NCBI GenBank assembly: GCA_947501685.1
Contig: CANMWQ010000004.1
Location: 186,001-250,000, forward strand
Length of the DNA: 64,000 bases
Direction: 5' to 3'
DNA from: an uncultured Litoreibacter sp.
GTDB taxonomy: Bacteria > Pseudomonadota > Alphaproteobacteria > Rhodobacterales > Rhodobacteraceae
Numbering within the stretch: the stretch's first letter is position 1; each line of letters opens with the position of its first letter. The notes beneath the pieces are model-generated. The model ran no database searches. It saw nothing but the letters and a program-made list of their open reading frames with translations, and was not told the DNA's origin. Below are positions 26,913 through 36,313 of the stretch, piece after piece. The translations under genes and the position numbers were made by a program.

Positions 26913-27611
26913 ATGCTCAAGACCAATTCACAGGTTTTATCGCGCGTAGATCGCACATCTTACAAAGCATTCACATCTCGCACCGACCTGCCTTTGGGCG
27001 GACGGCTGAAGCGGCTCTTCGATGTCTTGTTTGCAATGGTCTCACTGGCAGCGACCTCCATTCTTTTCGTGATCGTGGCCTTGGTTATCCGACTGACCAG
27101 CAAGGGCCCAGTTTTCTTTACGCACACCCGTGTGGGCCAAGGCGGCAAGGAGTTTCCCTGCCTCAAGTTCCGCACCATGCGCACCGACGCGGATGATGTT
27201 TTGAACAAGCTGATCTCGGAAGACCCTGAGGCCAAAGAAGAGTTCCAGAAATACCAAAAGCTGCGCAATGACCCGAGGGTGCTGCCCTTCGTGGGCGCGT
27301 TTTTGCGCAAGACCAGCCTCGACGAGCTGCCCCAGTTTATCAATGTGTTGCGGGGCGAGATGAGCGTTGTGGGGCCGCGCCCCGTCACCCGCTCGGAGCT
27401 AACCGAGAATTACGGCGTCTACGCGCAAGAGGTGCTCAAAAGCCGCCCCGGCATTACGGGGCTGTGGCAAGTCTCTGGCCGCAGCGAGCTGTCCTATGAA
27501 GAGCGCGTGCAACTGGACCGCCGCTACATCCGCAACTGGTCATTTTGGAGCGATGTGATGCTGGTGATCCGCACATTTGCGGTCCTGCTGTCCCGCAAAG
27601 GCGCGTATTAA
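26913..27611 (+). CDS. exoY: Sugar-phosphate priming transferase, ExoY/WbaP-like
   Basis: 232 aa, bacterial sugar transferase family. One N-terminal hydrophobic hairpin (about residues 40-62), then the cytoplasmic catalytic domain: GPVFFTHTRVGQGGKEF, LKFRTMRTDAD, RKTSLDELPQF with the catalytic D-E, VVGPRPVTRSEL and SRPGITGLWQVSGRS. It transfers a hexose-1-phosphate to undecaprenyl phosphate, starting repeat-unit assembly. It is preceded by an AT-rich 220-bp promoter region and starts with ATG after a weak AAGAGA site. It faces the wzy-like gene, separated by 21 nt. Confidence 0.9.
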   Translation: MLKTNSQVLSRVDRTSYKAFTSRTDLPLGGRLKRLFDVLFAMVSLAATSILFVIVALVIRLTSKGPVFFTHTRVGQGGKEFPCLKFRTMRTDADDVLNKLISEDPEAKEEFQKYQKLRNDPRVLPFVGAFLRKTSLDELPQFINVLRGEMSVVGPRPVTRSELTENYGVYAQEVLKSRPGITGLWQVSGRSELSYEERVQLDRRYIRNWSFWSDVMLVIRTFAVLLSRKGAY

Positions 27612-27632
27612 CCGCGTTCTCCCTGAAAGCCT

Positions 27633-28931
27633 TTAAGAATGTGACGCCGCCCATGGGCGGCGTTTGACGTTTTTGGGCAACAACTTTCCGGCGCGAGACG
27701 CATTCTGGCCGCGCGCCAGAACGATGAGAATGAAGGCCACCGACACATTGTAGCCGTCACCATCTTCGGCCATGGCTCTGAGCAAGAGTACGAAAGACAG
27801 AGCAGACGCCAGCACCGCCCATTCGGACCGATTGCGAAACGGCGACACCAGCATGATCCACAAATGGCCTCCTACAAACAGGATCACACCGACAACGCCC
27901 ACCTCTCCAAGCAGCGCGATATAGAGATTATGCGGCAGGCCGACATCTCCGCCCCCAGCCAATGCCCCCGTGATATCACGGCCGCGCTCCTTGAGCGTTG
28001 AAAACAACCCCGCCCCCTGCCCGAGCGCGATCCGGTCGCCGAAATAATTCAGGTAGCCCTCCCACAACAAGGTGCGTCCGGACAGCGTCGCACTGCGGCC
28101 CAAAAGTCCTGTGGCCCATTCCAGCGCAAAGATCACCGTGAGCGTGCTGACGATAAGGAGCGCCAGCAAAAGGACCACAAAAGGCAGGTGAAATTGCGGG
28201 TATGGCACGACACTGCGCAGCGCCAAGACATAGATTGTGCCCGTCACCCCGACCGCCAGCGCCGCCGCCGATCCACTGCCCACAACCCCCGCCCATAGCA
28301 ATGCCAGCATGGCAAGACCGCGCAGCGTCTTGTACCGGTTCAAAGCCACCAAAACTATTCCGCCAAGCGCAGAAAAATAGCCAAACGTATTCTTATGCCC
28401 GAAAAACCCGCGCATGACCGGGTCACCAAAATGATAGTCAGTGGCGATGTCGGGCAGAAGCAAATAAGCGAGAAAGCTGGCACCCACGCCGCCGACAAAA
28501 AGCGTCACCAGCACCCGCCTGAGCCGATCAGGCGAGAGCTGCGCGCTGGCCGCAGCAAGGGCAAAAAACACCAGCGACCAGTTGAACAGGACCTTTGCGC
28601 TTTCCGCCTTGGAAATACTCCAGACCATCGCCAACAGGCCAAACAGGAAGAATGGCAAAAGCGGCGCCAGCGTGATCAAGACCCGCTTGATCAGATCGAA
28701 CCGCCCCAGCCCGAACGCACCGAGAAAGCTGAGGAGCAGCGCCAGTCTCAGCAGTTGACGAAACGGCCCGGAAAACGGGCGATTATTAACCAACGCCGCG
28801 CTATCGGAGACGTTCCAGTACCAAAAGCCGCTGTTTTCAATGAACGCCATCGCTGTGGCGACCACCGCGATCAGAATCACCGCGCGACGCATCACCGTGT
28901 AAGGCGCGGGGAGAGTTGCTGTGACTGTCAT
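27633..28931 (-). CDS. O-antigen ligase/Wzy-type polymerase, ExoQ-like
   Basis: 432-aa polytopic membrane protein with about 10-11 hydrophobic segments. The large periplasmic loop contains TLSGRTLLWEGYLNYF and GQGAGLF and then LPHNLYIALLGEVGVVG, the region with the conserved H-N of the Wzy_C (O-antigen ligase) superfamily. It should polymerise repeat units on the periplasmic side. Start supported by GAGAGG about 5 nt upstream. It lies 36 nt after the flippase gene in the same direction, giving a wzx-wzy operon. Confidence 0.82.
   Translation of the reverse strand: MTVTATLPAPYTVMRRAVILIAVVATAMAFIENSGFWYWNVSDSAALVNNRPFSGPFRQLLRLALLLSFLGAFGLGRFDLIKRVLITLAPLLPFFLFGLLAMVWSISKAESAKVLFNWSLVFFALAAASAQLSPDRLRRVLVTLFVGGVGASFLAYLLLPDIATDYHFGDPVMRGFFGHKNTFGYFSALGGIVLVALNRYKTLRGLAMLALLWAGVVGSGSAAALAVGVTGTIYVLALRSVVPYPQFHLPFVVLLLALLIVSTLTVIFALEWATGLLGRSATLSGRTLLWEGYLNYFGDRIALGQGAGLFSTLKERGRDITGALAGGGDVGLPHNLYIALLGEVGVVGVILFVGGHLWIMLVSPFRNRSEWAVLASALSFVLLLRAMAEDGDGYNVSVAFILIVLARGQNASRAGKLLPKNVKRRPWAASHS
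27644..27663. terminator. Palindrome at the convergent exoY/wzy ends
   Basis: Perfect 20-bp palindrome (arm ACGCCGCCCA) inside the last codons of the wzy-like gene, 33 nt beyond the exoY stop, followed on the + strand by TTGACGTTTTT. It may act as the terminator for exoY. Confidence 0.55.
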
Positions 28932-28967
28932 ACTGCCTCTCCTCGTCCCGTGGATTTATGGGCCTTG

Positions 28968-30254
28968 CTACGGCGCACCCGGCACCTGCCTTAAGAACAA
29001 TATCCAAAGCACGGCCGCCGTGCCAACGGCCGTGGCCACCAGCGCCCAAGCTGCCCCAATCATGCCAATCGCGCTGACGCCCGCATAGATTGCGACAACC
29101 AAGAAGACCAGCGCAACGCCATAGACCAAAGTTCGCAGCCTTTGACGGTCGAGCGCCGTCAACGCGTCGGCCGCGGGGATTTGCAGCGCCGTGAAGGGCG
29201 GCACCAGCGCGATGACGAGGCCCACTTCGGTGACGCCGTCAAAGCCTTCGCCCACCAAGAGCGGCAACCCGAAAGCCAAGGCGGCCATAACGGCAGCGCT
29301 GATCAGGCCCACAAAGAGCGTCACCGGCACGCAGGCCCGCATATAGAAGCGCAGCGCACCGGGGCTTTCAAGCGCGGATTTGAAGTAGCCGGGGTGATAC
29401 ATCCGCGAGACCCAGAGGTTGCCCATATTGCCCAGGAGTTGCAGCCGGGTGCCGGCGGAATAGATCCCGACATCGCGAGCCGGCACCATTTGGCCAAGCA
29501 GAATCTTGTCAAGATTGTTTTGCGCCATCTGCATGAAGAGGTTGAGCATCAACAGCACCCCGAAGCCAAGATCTCTGCGAATGATACCCATCTGCGGCAC
29601 CCCAAAGCGGCGCGACACGATGACGGCGACGGCGACGGCTGTCAGCGCGGCCTGGACGGAGATCACGGCCAGCCAGACGGACAGCTCGGTAACGCCCCAG
29701 ACATAGAAGACCAGCACGGCGACAAGCGCGCGAAGGGCCACAGCGACAAACTCGAGCACGCTGGCATGGACCATCATTTCATGGGCCACGTAGACGGCAG
29801 AACCCGACGACACCGCCCGACCAGTGAGCATTTCACCCGCAATCGCAGCGGCGATGAGCCAGAAGGGGATGCTCAGATCAAAGGCGCTGAGCGAGACGTA
29901 ACACAGCGCGACGGCGGCGAGCCATGCGACAGGAAAGGCTAGCGCGGTGACGCTGAGCACATGGCCCCACGCCCGAGAAAAAGTGGCCGTGCCACGCGAG
30001 ACGGTGCGCACGATGGTCAGGTCCGCGCCCATCGCTCCAAGGGCGGAAAACAGGATGCTTGTGGCAAAGATGATGGAAAGCACGCCGAACGCCTCCGGCC
30101 CCAGCGCACGTGAGGTCAGGGCGAAGGCCAAGACCTGCAACACCGCCGCGCCGCCGGCGCCGCCCAGCGAGGCCAATAGCCGCCGCGGCAACTTTAGCTT
30201 CGAGAGCACCAGAGCCACGTTTTTCCAAGGATCACCAGCACCGTTTTGCCTCAT
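28968..30254 (-). CDS. Polysaccharide flippase, Wzx family
   Basis: 428 aa with 12 or so hydrophobic segments in the MATE-like Polysacc_synt arrangement. It begins with a short basic cytoplasmic tail, then GGAGGAAVLQVLAFALTSRALG and PEAFGVLSIIFA, the usual first-helix pattern of Wzx proteins (quoted in parts). A mid-protein NNLDKILLGQMVPARDVGIY segment is also typical. It moves undecaprenyl-linked repeat units across the inner membrane for the Wzy polymerase encoded next. Good context support; sequence conservation is low in this family. Confidence 0.85.
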   Translation of the reverse strand: MRQNGAGDPWKNVALVLSKLKLPRRLLASLGGAGGAAVLQVLAFALTSRALGPEAFGVLSIIFATSILFSALGAMGADLTIVRTVSRGTATFSRAWGHVLSVTALAFPVAWLAAVALCYVSLSAFDLSIPFWLIAAAIAGEMLTGRAVSSGSAVYVAHEMMVHASVLEFVAVALRALVAVLVFYVWGVTELSVWLAVISVQAALTAVAVAVIVSRRFGVPQMGIIRRDLGFGVLLMLNLFMQMAQNNLDKILLGQMVPARDVGIYSAGTRLQLLGNMGNLWVSRMYHPGYFKSALESPGALRFYMRACVPVTLFVGLISAAVMAALAFGLPLLVGEGFDGVTEVGLVIALVPPFTALQIPAADALTALDRQRLRTLVYGVALVFLVVAIYAGVSAIGMIGAAWALVATAVGTAAVLWILFLRQVPGAP

Positions 30255-30353
30255 CGCTTTTGGTCTTGTTTTGCCGTTTCAGTTGCACGTCTGCCCCCGC
30301 AGAACAAGGGAGGTCGCGCATTCCGTCCGTCTCTGTGGCCTTGTGAACCGCCG

Positions 30354-31865
30354 CTAGAGCAAAATGTCAAACTGGCCACGAATGGCAGCATCCTGCTCGG
30401 GGGTGAGGTATTCTGGCCGGTGATTGGCCAGAATGTCTTTCGCTTTCGCCCTTGCGCGGGTCCAGGCGTCTTGGGCGCCGGACTGGGCCCATGTGCGGGG
30501 CTCGGTGCGGTCGGCGAGGGGTGGGTAGAAATAATCGCGCTCCATGGCGGCGAGGGTGTGGGCGCCTCCCAAGAAATGCCCGTCGCCAAGGACCGCCTCG
30601 CAGATGGCGTCATAGCCTAGGTTTTCATCCGTGACCTCGACGCCGCGCAGGGCGCGGTAGGTGTGGGAGTGCATCTCGTCATCAAGCACGAAGGCCTCGA
30701 AACTGGCACCCAGCAGCGAGGCGGTCATGCCGGAGCTTTCATAGATCAGGTTGCCGCCTGCGGTGGCGGCGGCAAAGGAGGTCATGGCTTTTTCGACCCC
30801 GTATTGCGCATCGATGGCCTTGGCGTCGGTCATGGAGCTGGCCACGCCGGAGGGCAGGCCCAGCCAGTTGCTCAGCTGCGCGGAGGCGGCGTTGAGGAGC
30901 GCGGTTTCTCCAGAGCCGCCGGAAAAGGCGCCGGAACGCAGATCAATCACCAGCGGCCAGTTGGAAAAGACCATGGGGAAACCGGGGTGGATGACATTGA
31001 CCATGACGAGGCTTGCCAGCGTTTCAGCGAGGGACTGCGCCAGGAACCCGGCCAGTGTGGCAGGGGCCGTGGCCCCGGCCTGGGCGGCGGTGATGCAGGA
31101 GATTGGGATGTTATGGGCGATGCAGGCGTAAACCACATCGACGGCGTCTTCGCCAAAGCGCATGGGGGAAATCACTGGGCTGATATGGGTTTTCATGGAG
31201 GGCCTTTCGGCGAAGGCCCCCGGCCCGCCTGCGGCAATGTCGAGCATTTTGACGATGGGCGCGATATGTTCGGCCAGCGTGAAGGCCGTGGCGGTGGGCT
31301 TGGTGGTGTTGGCCAGAAGCGCGTAGGCGGTGTTGACGTCGAGCGGGTATTCCCCGGCCACGTCGGTGGCGATGCAGCAGCGGGTGAACCAGCTGATATT
31401 GGCAAGGCTGTCTTGCAGCCGGGTGAAGTTATGCAGGTCTTGCAAGGTCGCCGGGCGGTAGGTGGCGGTGTCGATATCGAGCGTTTGCACGGCGGCCCCG
31501 CCAGTGCCGAAATAGACGTTTTGCCCACCCACGGTGATGGAGCGCGCGGAGTCGCGGCCATGCAGGGTGAAGCTTTTCGCGGCATGGGTGATCGCGCGCT
31601 GCACCATGGCGCGGGGGAATTGCAGGCGGTCTCCGGCTCGGATTGCCCCGGCATGCAGCAGGTCTTTTGCGAGGCGGTCGGGGACCTCCCCCATGCCCAA
31701 AGTTTCAAGCAGGCGCAGGGCGGTGTCATAGATGGCGTTGAGATCCGCGTCGCTAAGCGGGCGGTATTGGCCGCCCAATTGGCCCGGCGGGCATGGGTCA
31801 TAGGCGGGCGGGGCCGCGCGTTTGGCCAGACGGGCTTGCCGCCCGGATGTTTTGCTTCGGCTCAT
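30354..31865 (-). CDS. Trimethylamine methyltransferase (MttB) family protein, non-pyrrolysine
   Basis: 503 aa from ATG at 31865; the frame stays open upstream but overlaps the divergent gene. MttB superfamily features: LRLLETLGMGEVPD near the N-terminus, then repeated barrel segments including VYFGTGGAAVQTLDID and PCTCIATDV-like HD/SNWPLVIDLR regions. The C-terminal region has LLGDGHFLG-type AVLGDGHFLGG. It has no internal UAG, so it is not the pyrrolysine trimethylamine enzyme but a relative, of which several demethylate glycine betaine, proline betaine or carnitine to a corrinoid protein. No corrinoid protein is next to it. Divergent from a dimethylglycine-dehydrogenase-like gene, which supports a role in methylated amine breakdown. 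Confidence 0.8.
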   Translation of the reverse strand: MSRSKTSGRQARLAKRAAPPAYDPCPPGQLGGQYRPLSDADLNAIYDTALRLLETLGMGEVPDRLAKDLLHAGAIRAGDRLQFPRAMVQRAITHAAKSFTLHGRDSARSITVGGQNVYFGTGGAAVQTLDIDTATYRPATLQDLHNFTRLQDSLANISWFTRCCIATDVAGEYPLDVNTAYALLANTTKPTATAFTLAEHIAPIVKMLDIAAGGPGAFAERPSMKTHISPVISPMRFGEDAVDVVYACIAHNIPISCITAAQAGATAPATLAGFLAQSLAETLASLVMVNVIHPGFPMVFSNWPLVIDLRSGAFSGGSGETALLNAASAQLSNWLGLPSGVASSMTDAKAIDAQYGVEKAMTSFAAATAGGNLIYESSGMTASLLGASFEAFVLDDEMHSHTYRALRGVEVTDENLGYDAICEAVLGDGHFLGGAHTLAAMERDYFYPPLADRTEPRTWAQSGAQDAWTRARAKAKDILANHRPEYLTPEQDAAIRGQFDILL

Positions 31866-32056
31866 GGCGCTGCCTCCCTTCCCTGTTCGGGCCTGTGGCG
31901 GCAGCTTTGCCGAAAATGCCCGCGCCGTCTTGCAAAAACATGCCCGTATTTGGTGAAACTTCGGCTTTGGAAAGCTGAAACTCCGCGCGCCCCTATTGCG
32001 CCCCCCTGCCCGCCTGTCGCAGGTTTTGCGCGAGGATCCATGAAAGGTGCGCCGCG

Positions 32057-34492
32057 ATGAAATCGAGAACCAAAGTTGTTGTGATTGGCGGCGGGATTGC
32101 CGGATGCTCGACGCTGTATCATCTGACGGAGGAAGGCTGGTCCGACGTGGTGCTGATCGAGCGCGACGAGTTGACCTCTGGGACCACATGGCACTCGGCG
32201 GCGCAGGTGACGAATTTCGGGATGACCCAGACGATGGTGGGGCTGAAGTCGCACTCGATTGCGCTTTACAAAAAGCTGCGTGACGACCCGGACTACCCCG
32301 TCGGCTATCACCACGGCGATGGCGGCATCCGGCTGGCCAACACGGAAGCGCAGATGCAGGGCTACAGGCATTTTTCGTCGATGGCGCGGGGCATGGGCGT
32401 GGAGTTCGAGGTGATTGACGCGCAGGAATGCGCGCGCAGGCATCCGTTGATCTCGACCGAGAACCTTGTGGGCGGTTTGTGGGACGGGGAGGACGGCGAT
32501 ATTGACCCCGCGCAGCTGTGCCAAGCTTTGGCCTTTCATGCGCGCAAGGCGGGCGCGGAAGTGTACCGGCACACGGCGGTGACGGGGCTGGTGCAGAAGG
32601 CGGATGACACATGGACCGTGCAGACCGATAAGGGCGAGATTGACGCCGACATCGTGGTCAACGCAGGCGGCTACCGGGTCAATGAGGTGGGCGCGATGAT
32701 GGGGGTGCATCACCCGGTGGCCTCGATGGAGCACCAGTATTTCGTGACCGAAGACATCCCCGCGATTGTTGAGGCGGGCCACAGGATGCCTCTGCTGCGC
32801 TGCCCGATTTCGGATTATTATTCGCGGCAGGAAAAGAACGGCTTGCTGGTGGGGTTCTACGAGCAGGATTGCCGGACATGGGGGCTGGACGGGATATCGC
32901 CCAGCTTTGCCAATGACCTCTGCCCCGACGATCTGGACCGGGTGATGGATGTGCTGGAGGGCGCGTTTGAGCGGATGCCTGCACTGACCGAGGTGGGCAT
33001 CAAGCGGGTCGTCAACGGGCCTATCACTTACACGATTGACGGCGCGCCGCTGGTGGGTCCGATCCCCGGCAAGCGCAACGCGTTTTGCATCATCGGGCTA
33101 CGGGCGGGCGTTGGCGAAGGCGGCGGGCATGGCTGGCTGCTGGCGCAACAGATCGTGCATGGCGAGGCCTGCTACGACACATGGGGCTTGGACCCGCGGA
33201 GGTTCACCGGACACACGAATGTCGAGCTGACGGCGTTGAAGGCCATCGAGGATTACCAGAACGAGTTCCGCTTCCATTTCCCGCATGAGCACCGCCCTGC
33301 GGGGCGCAATGCCAAGACCACGCCGCTGACCCCTGTTTGGGCCGCGATGGGCGCGGAATTTACCGTGGTGAATGGCTGGGAGCGGGTGGATTACATCAAG
33401 CCGTCTGCTGAGTTCCACCCCACACTGGGCTTCGGCTTTGACGAGGCGTTTGACGTGGTGGGCGCGGAGGTCGCCAATGTGCAGACCGGCGTCGGCATCG
33501 CTGAGGTGAACGGGTTCAACCGGATCGAGATCACCGGCGCGGACCGGCATACGTTCCTCGACCGGATGATCTGCGGTCGAGTGACCCAGAAAGACGGGCG
33601 CGTGGGTTTGGGCTATTTGCTGAACCATCACGGCATGATCAAGGCGGAGGCCACAGTGGCCAATATTCCGACCTCTGACCGGGGGCCTGCGCGGGTCTGG
33701 TACGGCTCGGCGGCGGCCTCGGAATATCACGATATGGATTGGTTGCAGGCGCATCTGCGCGACGACGAGGACGTGTCGTTGCGCTCCCTGACCAATGACA
33801 TGACCATCCTTGTGCTGGCCGGGCCAAAGGCGCGCGATTTGCTGTCGGGCTGCGCACGCGGCGACTGGTCGAAGGCGGCGTTCCCGTGGCTCTCCTTGCG
33901 CGACTGTTTCATCGGCTTTGCGCCTGCGACGGTGATGGGGGTCAGCTTCTCGGGCGAGCTGGCCTATGAGATACATGTGCCAAACGCGCATCTTTATGCG
34001 GCGTGGCTGGCCTTGCAGGAGGCGGGTGCCGCGCATGGGTTGAAACCCTTTGGCGCACGGGCCGTGGACGCGATGCGGATGGAGAAAGGGTTCCTGCATT
34101 GGAAGGCCGACCTGCTGACGGAGTTCGACCCGTTCGAGACCGGGCTGGACCGGTTCGTGAAGATGGACAAGGGCGATTTCGTGGGCCGCGAGGCTTTGCT
34201 GGTGCGGCAATCGGGCGGGGTCCGCAAACAGCTGGTCTCCCTGAAGATCGACGCGCGCCACGCCCCCGCCCATGGCGGCGCGTCCCTGATGCAGGGCGAC
34301 CGGGTGGTCGGCACCGTGACCTCCGGAGACTGGGGCCACCGGGTGGGCATGAACCTCGCCTACGCCTTCGTAGAGCCCGGCCTGGCGCGGGTCGGCACGC
34401 AGATGGCGCTGGATTTATGCGGAGACATGATCGGCGCAGAGGTGATTGCCCCCTGCCCGTATGACCCGGGGTTTGAGCGGATGCGGGGGTAG
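32057..34492 (+). CDS. Dimethylglycine/sarcosine dehydrogenase-like FAD-GcvT fusion protein
   Basis: 811 aa. N-terminal FAD domain starts VVVIGGGIAGCSTLYHL (GxGxxG), with ERDELTSGTTWHSA where the His is the usual covalent FAD attachment site. The DAO fold ends around residue 370. An FAO_M segment follows and then a GcvT aminomethyltransferase domain (about 430-800) with MRMEKGFLHW and the C-terminal barrel. It oxidatively demethylates an N-methyl amine and passes the C1 unit to tetrahydrofolate. GAAAGG lies 8 nt before the ATG. Divergent to the MttB-like gene with a shared 191-bp promoter region. Confidence 0.88.
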   Translation: MKSRTKVVVIGGGIAGCSTLYHLTEEGWSDVVLIERDELTSGTTWHSAAQVTNFGMTQTMVGLKSHSIALYKKLRDDPDYPVGYHHGDGGIRLANTEAQMQGYRHFSSMARGMGVEFEVIDAQECARRHPLISTENLVGGLWDGEDGDIDPAQLCQALAFHARKAGAEVYRHTAVTGLVQKADDTWTVQTDKGEIDADIVVNAGGYRVNEVGAMMGVHHPVASMEHQYFVTEDIPAIVEAGHRMPLLRCPISDYYSRQEKNGLLVGFYEQDCRTWGLDGISPSFANDLCPDDLDRVMDVLEGAFERMPALTEVGIKRVVNGPITYTIDGAPLVGPIPGKRNAFCIIGLRAGVGEGGGHGWLLAQQIVHGEACYDTWGLDPRRFTGHTNVELTALKAIEDYQNEFRFHFPHEHRPAGRNAKTTPLTPVWAAMGAEFTVVNGWERVDYIKPSAEFHPTLGFGFDEAFDVVGAEVANVQTGVGIAEVNGFNRIEITGADRHTFLDRMICGRVTQKDGRVGLGYLLNHHGMIKAEATVANIPTSDRGPARVWYGSAAASEYHDMDWLQAHLRDDEDVSLRSLTNDMTILVLAGPKARDLLSGCARGDWSKAAFPWLSLRDCFIGFAPATVMGVSFSGELAYEIHVPNAHLYAAWLALQEAGAAHGLKPFGARAVDAMRMEKGFLHWKADLLTEFDPFETGLDRFVKMDKGDFVGREALLVRQSGGVRKQLVSLKIDARHAPAHGGASLMQGDRVVGTVTSGDWGHRVGMNLAYAFVEPGLARVGTQMALDLCGDMIGAEVIAPCPYDPGFERMRG

Positions 34493-34632
34493 TTGGGGGT
34501 TTGTTTGGGGGAGGGGCCGGTTTGAGGCCGGAATGACGGATGCTGCGAGATGCACCAATGTCGGTTTTGCCGGACTTAAATTAGGCGCATTCTTGTACTA
34601 TGGGCTTTCGAGAATTTCAGGATTGAGCAAAA

Positions 34633-36252
34633 TTGTTATACGCCATTATCCGATATTTCGCAGTAGGACTTGCCGCGGCAATGCTTGTCTTCCTAACTTT
34701 GACGTTTTCGCCGGGAGTCCGCGCTGAGAGTGCCAAATTCACAGGATGCAGAAATGAAATTTCATCGCAATGTTTGACAGATCTAGGCGTAGAAGTCGCA
34801 ATGGATGCTCGTTCTCTACCGCCATACATGCGTGAAGTTGGAATGTTGGCCCAGATGGGTCGAATAGAGGAAGCTTTCGCGCTGGAGCTGCGCATCTTAA
34901 GTGAAAAAGAGCGGCCTCGGGGGGACATAGAAGCAGCTGTCAATCGAAGATTGGCCAGCCATCGGATAACTGCCGCAATCCAAGATGGTATGGACTTAGA
35001 CGCGGCTATAAATAGGACGCCAGATGTGGCCCCTAGTGTCCTATGGATCAGCGCTCTCGGCCTGCTTGGCCGTAACCCATACGGCGTTTCGATTGGGCCA
35101 AGGATCAGACCTGATGAACGAGTGCTTGTCGTCGTTTCAGATATGGCAGAGCGGATAGCCAGAATGGCGGAAGAGGAGTTAGAACGTCCCCAGATACGCC
35201 ACCTTATGTATGCCGCTGAGCTGCAAGCCGCCTTAGGGAACCGCGCCCGCGCGATCCAATTGCTCGAAGCGTTGCCACAAACTGAAAACCCTCGTATAAA
35301 CCCCTCTGAAGACCTCATGCGGCTCGTCGGTTCACAGAATATATTGCGCCTTTACCGCGAGGCTGGCGGGAGTCGTCCCAACATCCTTTTGACCGCAGCT
35401 TCGGCTGAAACAGACATGAGCCGTGCAGCGGAGTACTTGGAAAGGGCATTCTCTGAGTTTTCCTCAGAAGAGCCATGGCCGGACTTCGGTTGGATGGAAC
35501 GTGCCGCTGAACGCGCTGCAAATCTTGGGCTGGAAGAACTCGCTTTGCAATTGGCACGCGAGCTCGCAGATCAAGCGGAAACGGCACCGTCAGCCTTCCC
35601 AGCATTTCCCCATATCAAAGCAGCGCGCGCACTCACGGCTGCTGGAGCTGGTGAGCACGAAATTCAGGAAAGCCTTGCACTGGCGCAGAGCTTTTTTCCT
35701 AGAAACGAAAGGGAGATCGTAGGCATAGGCGTTGTAAGCGGAGCCATCGTTTGGGGCAGCTCTGGGCTAGATGCTGAGGCGCGGCGTGAGATTGCAAATT
35801 TGAGAGCACGACTGGGAGAGATAGACGCCGCCATCCAAATGATGGACGGAATAGACGATCCTGTGTTCGCGTGGAACGATATGCTGACATCCGATATTCC
35901 TCTTGAGAACTTGAGCGGCCTTTTGGACACCGCAAACGGCGTTCTTTCCAGAGAAGAGCATGCCTATATCAGGGCGCAACATGCACAAGAGCTACTTTTC
36001 TTCGGTGGAGCTGAGCATCAACGATCCTGGGCGCGTACGACCGCAACGAACCTCTTGGATGCAGCGCAACTAAACGGGGATCGTTCGGTTCTGATTTATA
36101 GCTCACTGACAAGGGTTGGAGCTAAGTTAGAAGACCAGGATATCCAGCGTTTAGCTTTGGCGAGAATGGCTGAAGCCGCTCTTGACTCCCGAGACTTCAG
36201 TGATCTGATAACTGCTGGATTTCACTGGTTCCGATCGGACTACACACCTTAA
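34633..36252 (+). CDS. Unrecognised exported, mainly helical protein
   Basis: 539 aa, family not recognised. It seems to start at TTG 34633, which gives a plausible signal peptide (basic residue at 7, hydrophobic core, PGVRA-ES cleavage near residue 31). The in-frame ATG at 34681 would lose the basic N-terminus. The mature part begins with a Cys pair (CRNEISSQC), then a long run of amphipathic helices with Ala/Leu/Glu spacing suggestive of TPR-like helical repeats. Base composition is visibly lower in GC and codon use more A/T-ending than its neighbours, suggesting later acquisition. A palindromic element follows its stop by about 60 nt. Confidence 0.7.
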   Translation: MLYAIIRYFAVGLAAAMLVFLTLTFSPGVRAESAKFTGCRNEISSQCLTDLGVEVAMDARSLPPYMREVGMLAQMGRIEEAFALELRILSEKERPRGDIEAAVNRRLASHRITAAIQDGMDLDAAINRTPDVAPSVLWISALGLLGRNPYGVSIGPRIRPDERVLVVVSDMAERIARMAEEELERPQIRHLMYAAELQAALGNRARAIQLLEALPQTENPRINPSEDLMRLVGSQNILRLYREAGGSRPNILLTAASAETDMSRAAEYLERAFSEFSSEEPWPDFGWMERAAERAANLGLEELALQLARELADQAETAPSAFPAFPHIKAARALTAAGAGEHEIQESLALAQSFFPRNEREIVGIGVVSGAIVWGSSGLDAEARREIANLRARLGEIDAAIQMMDGIDDPVFAWNDMLTSDIPLENLSGLLDTANGVLSREEHAYIRAQHAQELLFFGGAEHQRSWARTTATNLLDAAQLNGDRSVLIYSSLTRVGAKLEDQDIQRLALARMAEAALDSRDFSDLITAGFHWFRSDYTP

Positions 36253-36275
36253 AGCAGACATTGGAATTCTTAGCA

Positions 36276-36296
36276 TGAATGTCCGCTTCGTCCCGC
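36276..36296 (-). repeat. Dispersed short repeat, copy 1 (inverted)
   Basis: The minus strand reads GCGGGACGAAGCGGACATTCA. It shares GCGGGACGAAG with 58176-58186 and the wider pattern GCGG(G)ACGAAG-n3-CCGTTCG with 57969-57988. It sits just left of the first palindromic element. Confidence 0.45.
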
Positions 36297-36313
36297 AAAC
36301 TGCCCTCCCCTAG

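Noticed and set aside
30354-31865. Pyrrolysine-containing trimethylamine methyltransferase
   Set aside because: No in-frame UAG inside the gene and no pyl genes in view, so it belongs to the non-pyrrolysine MttB relatives.
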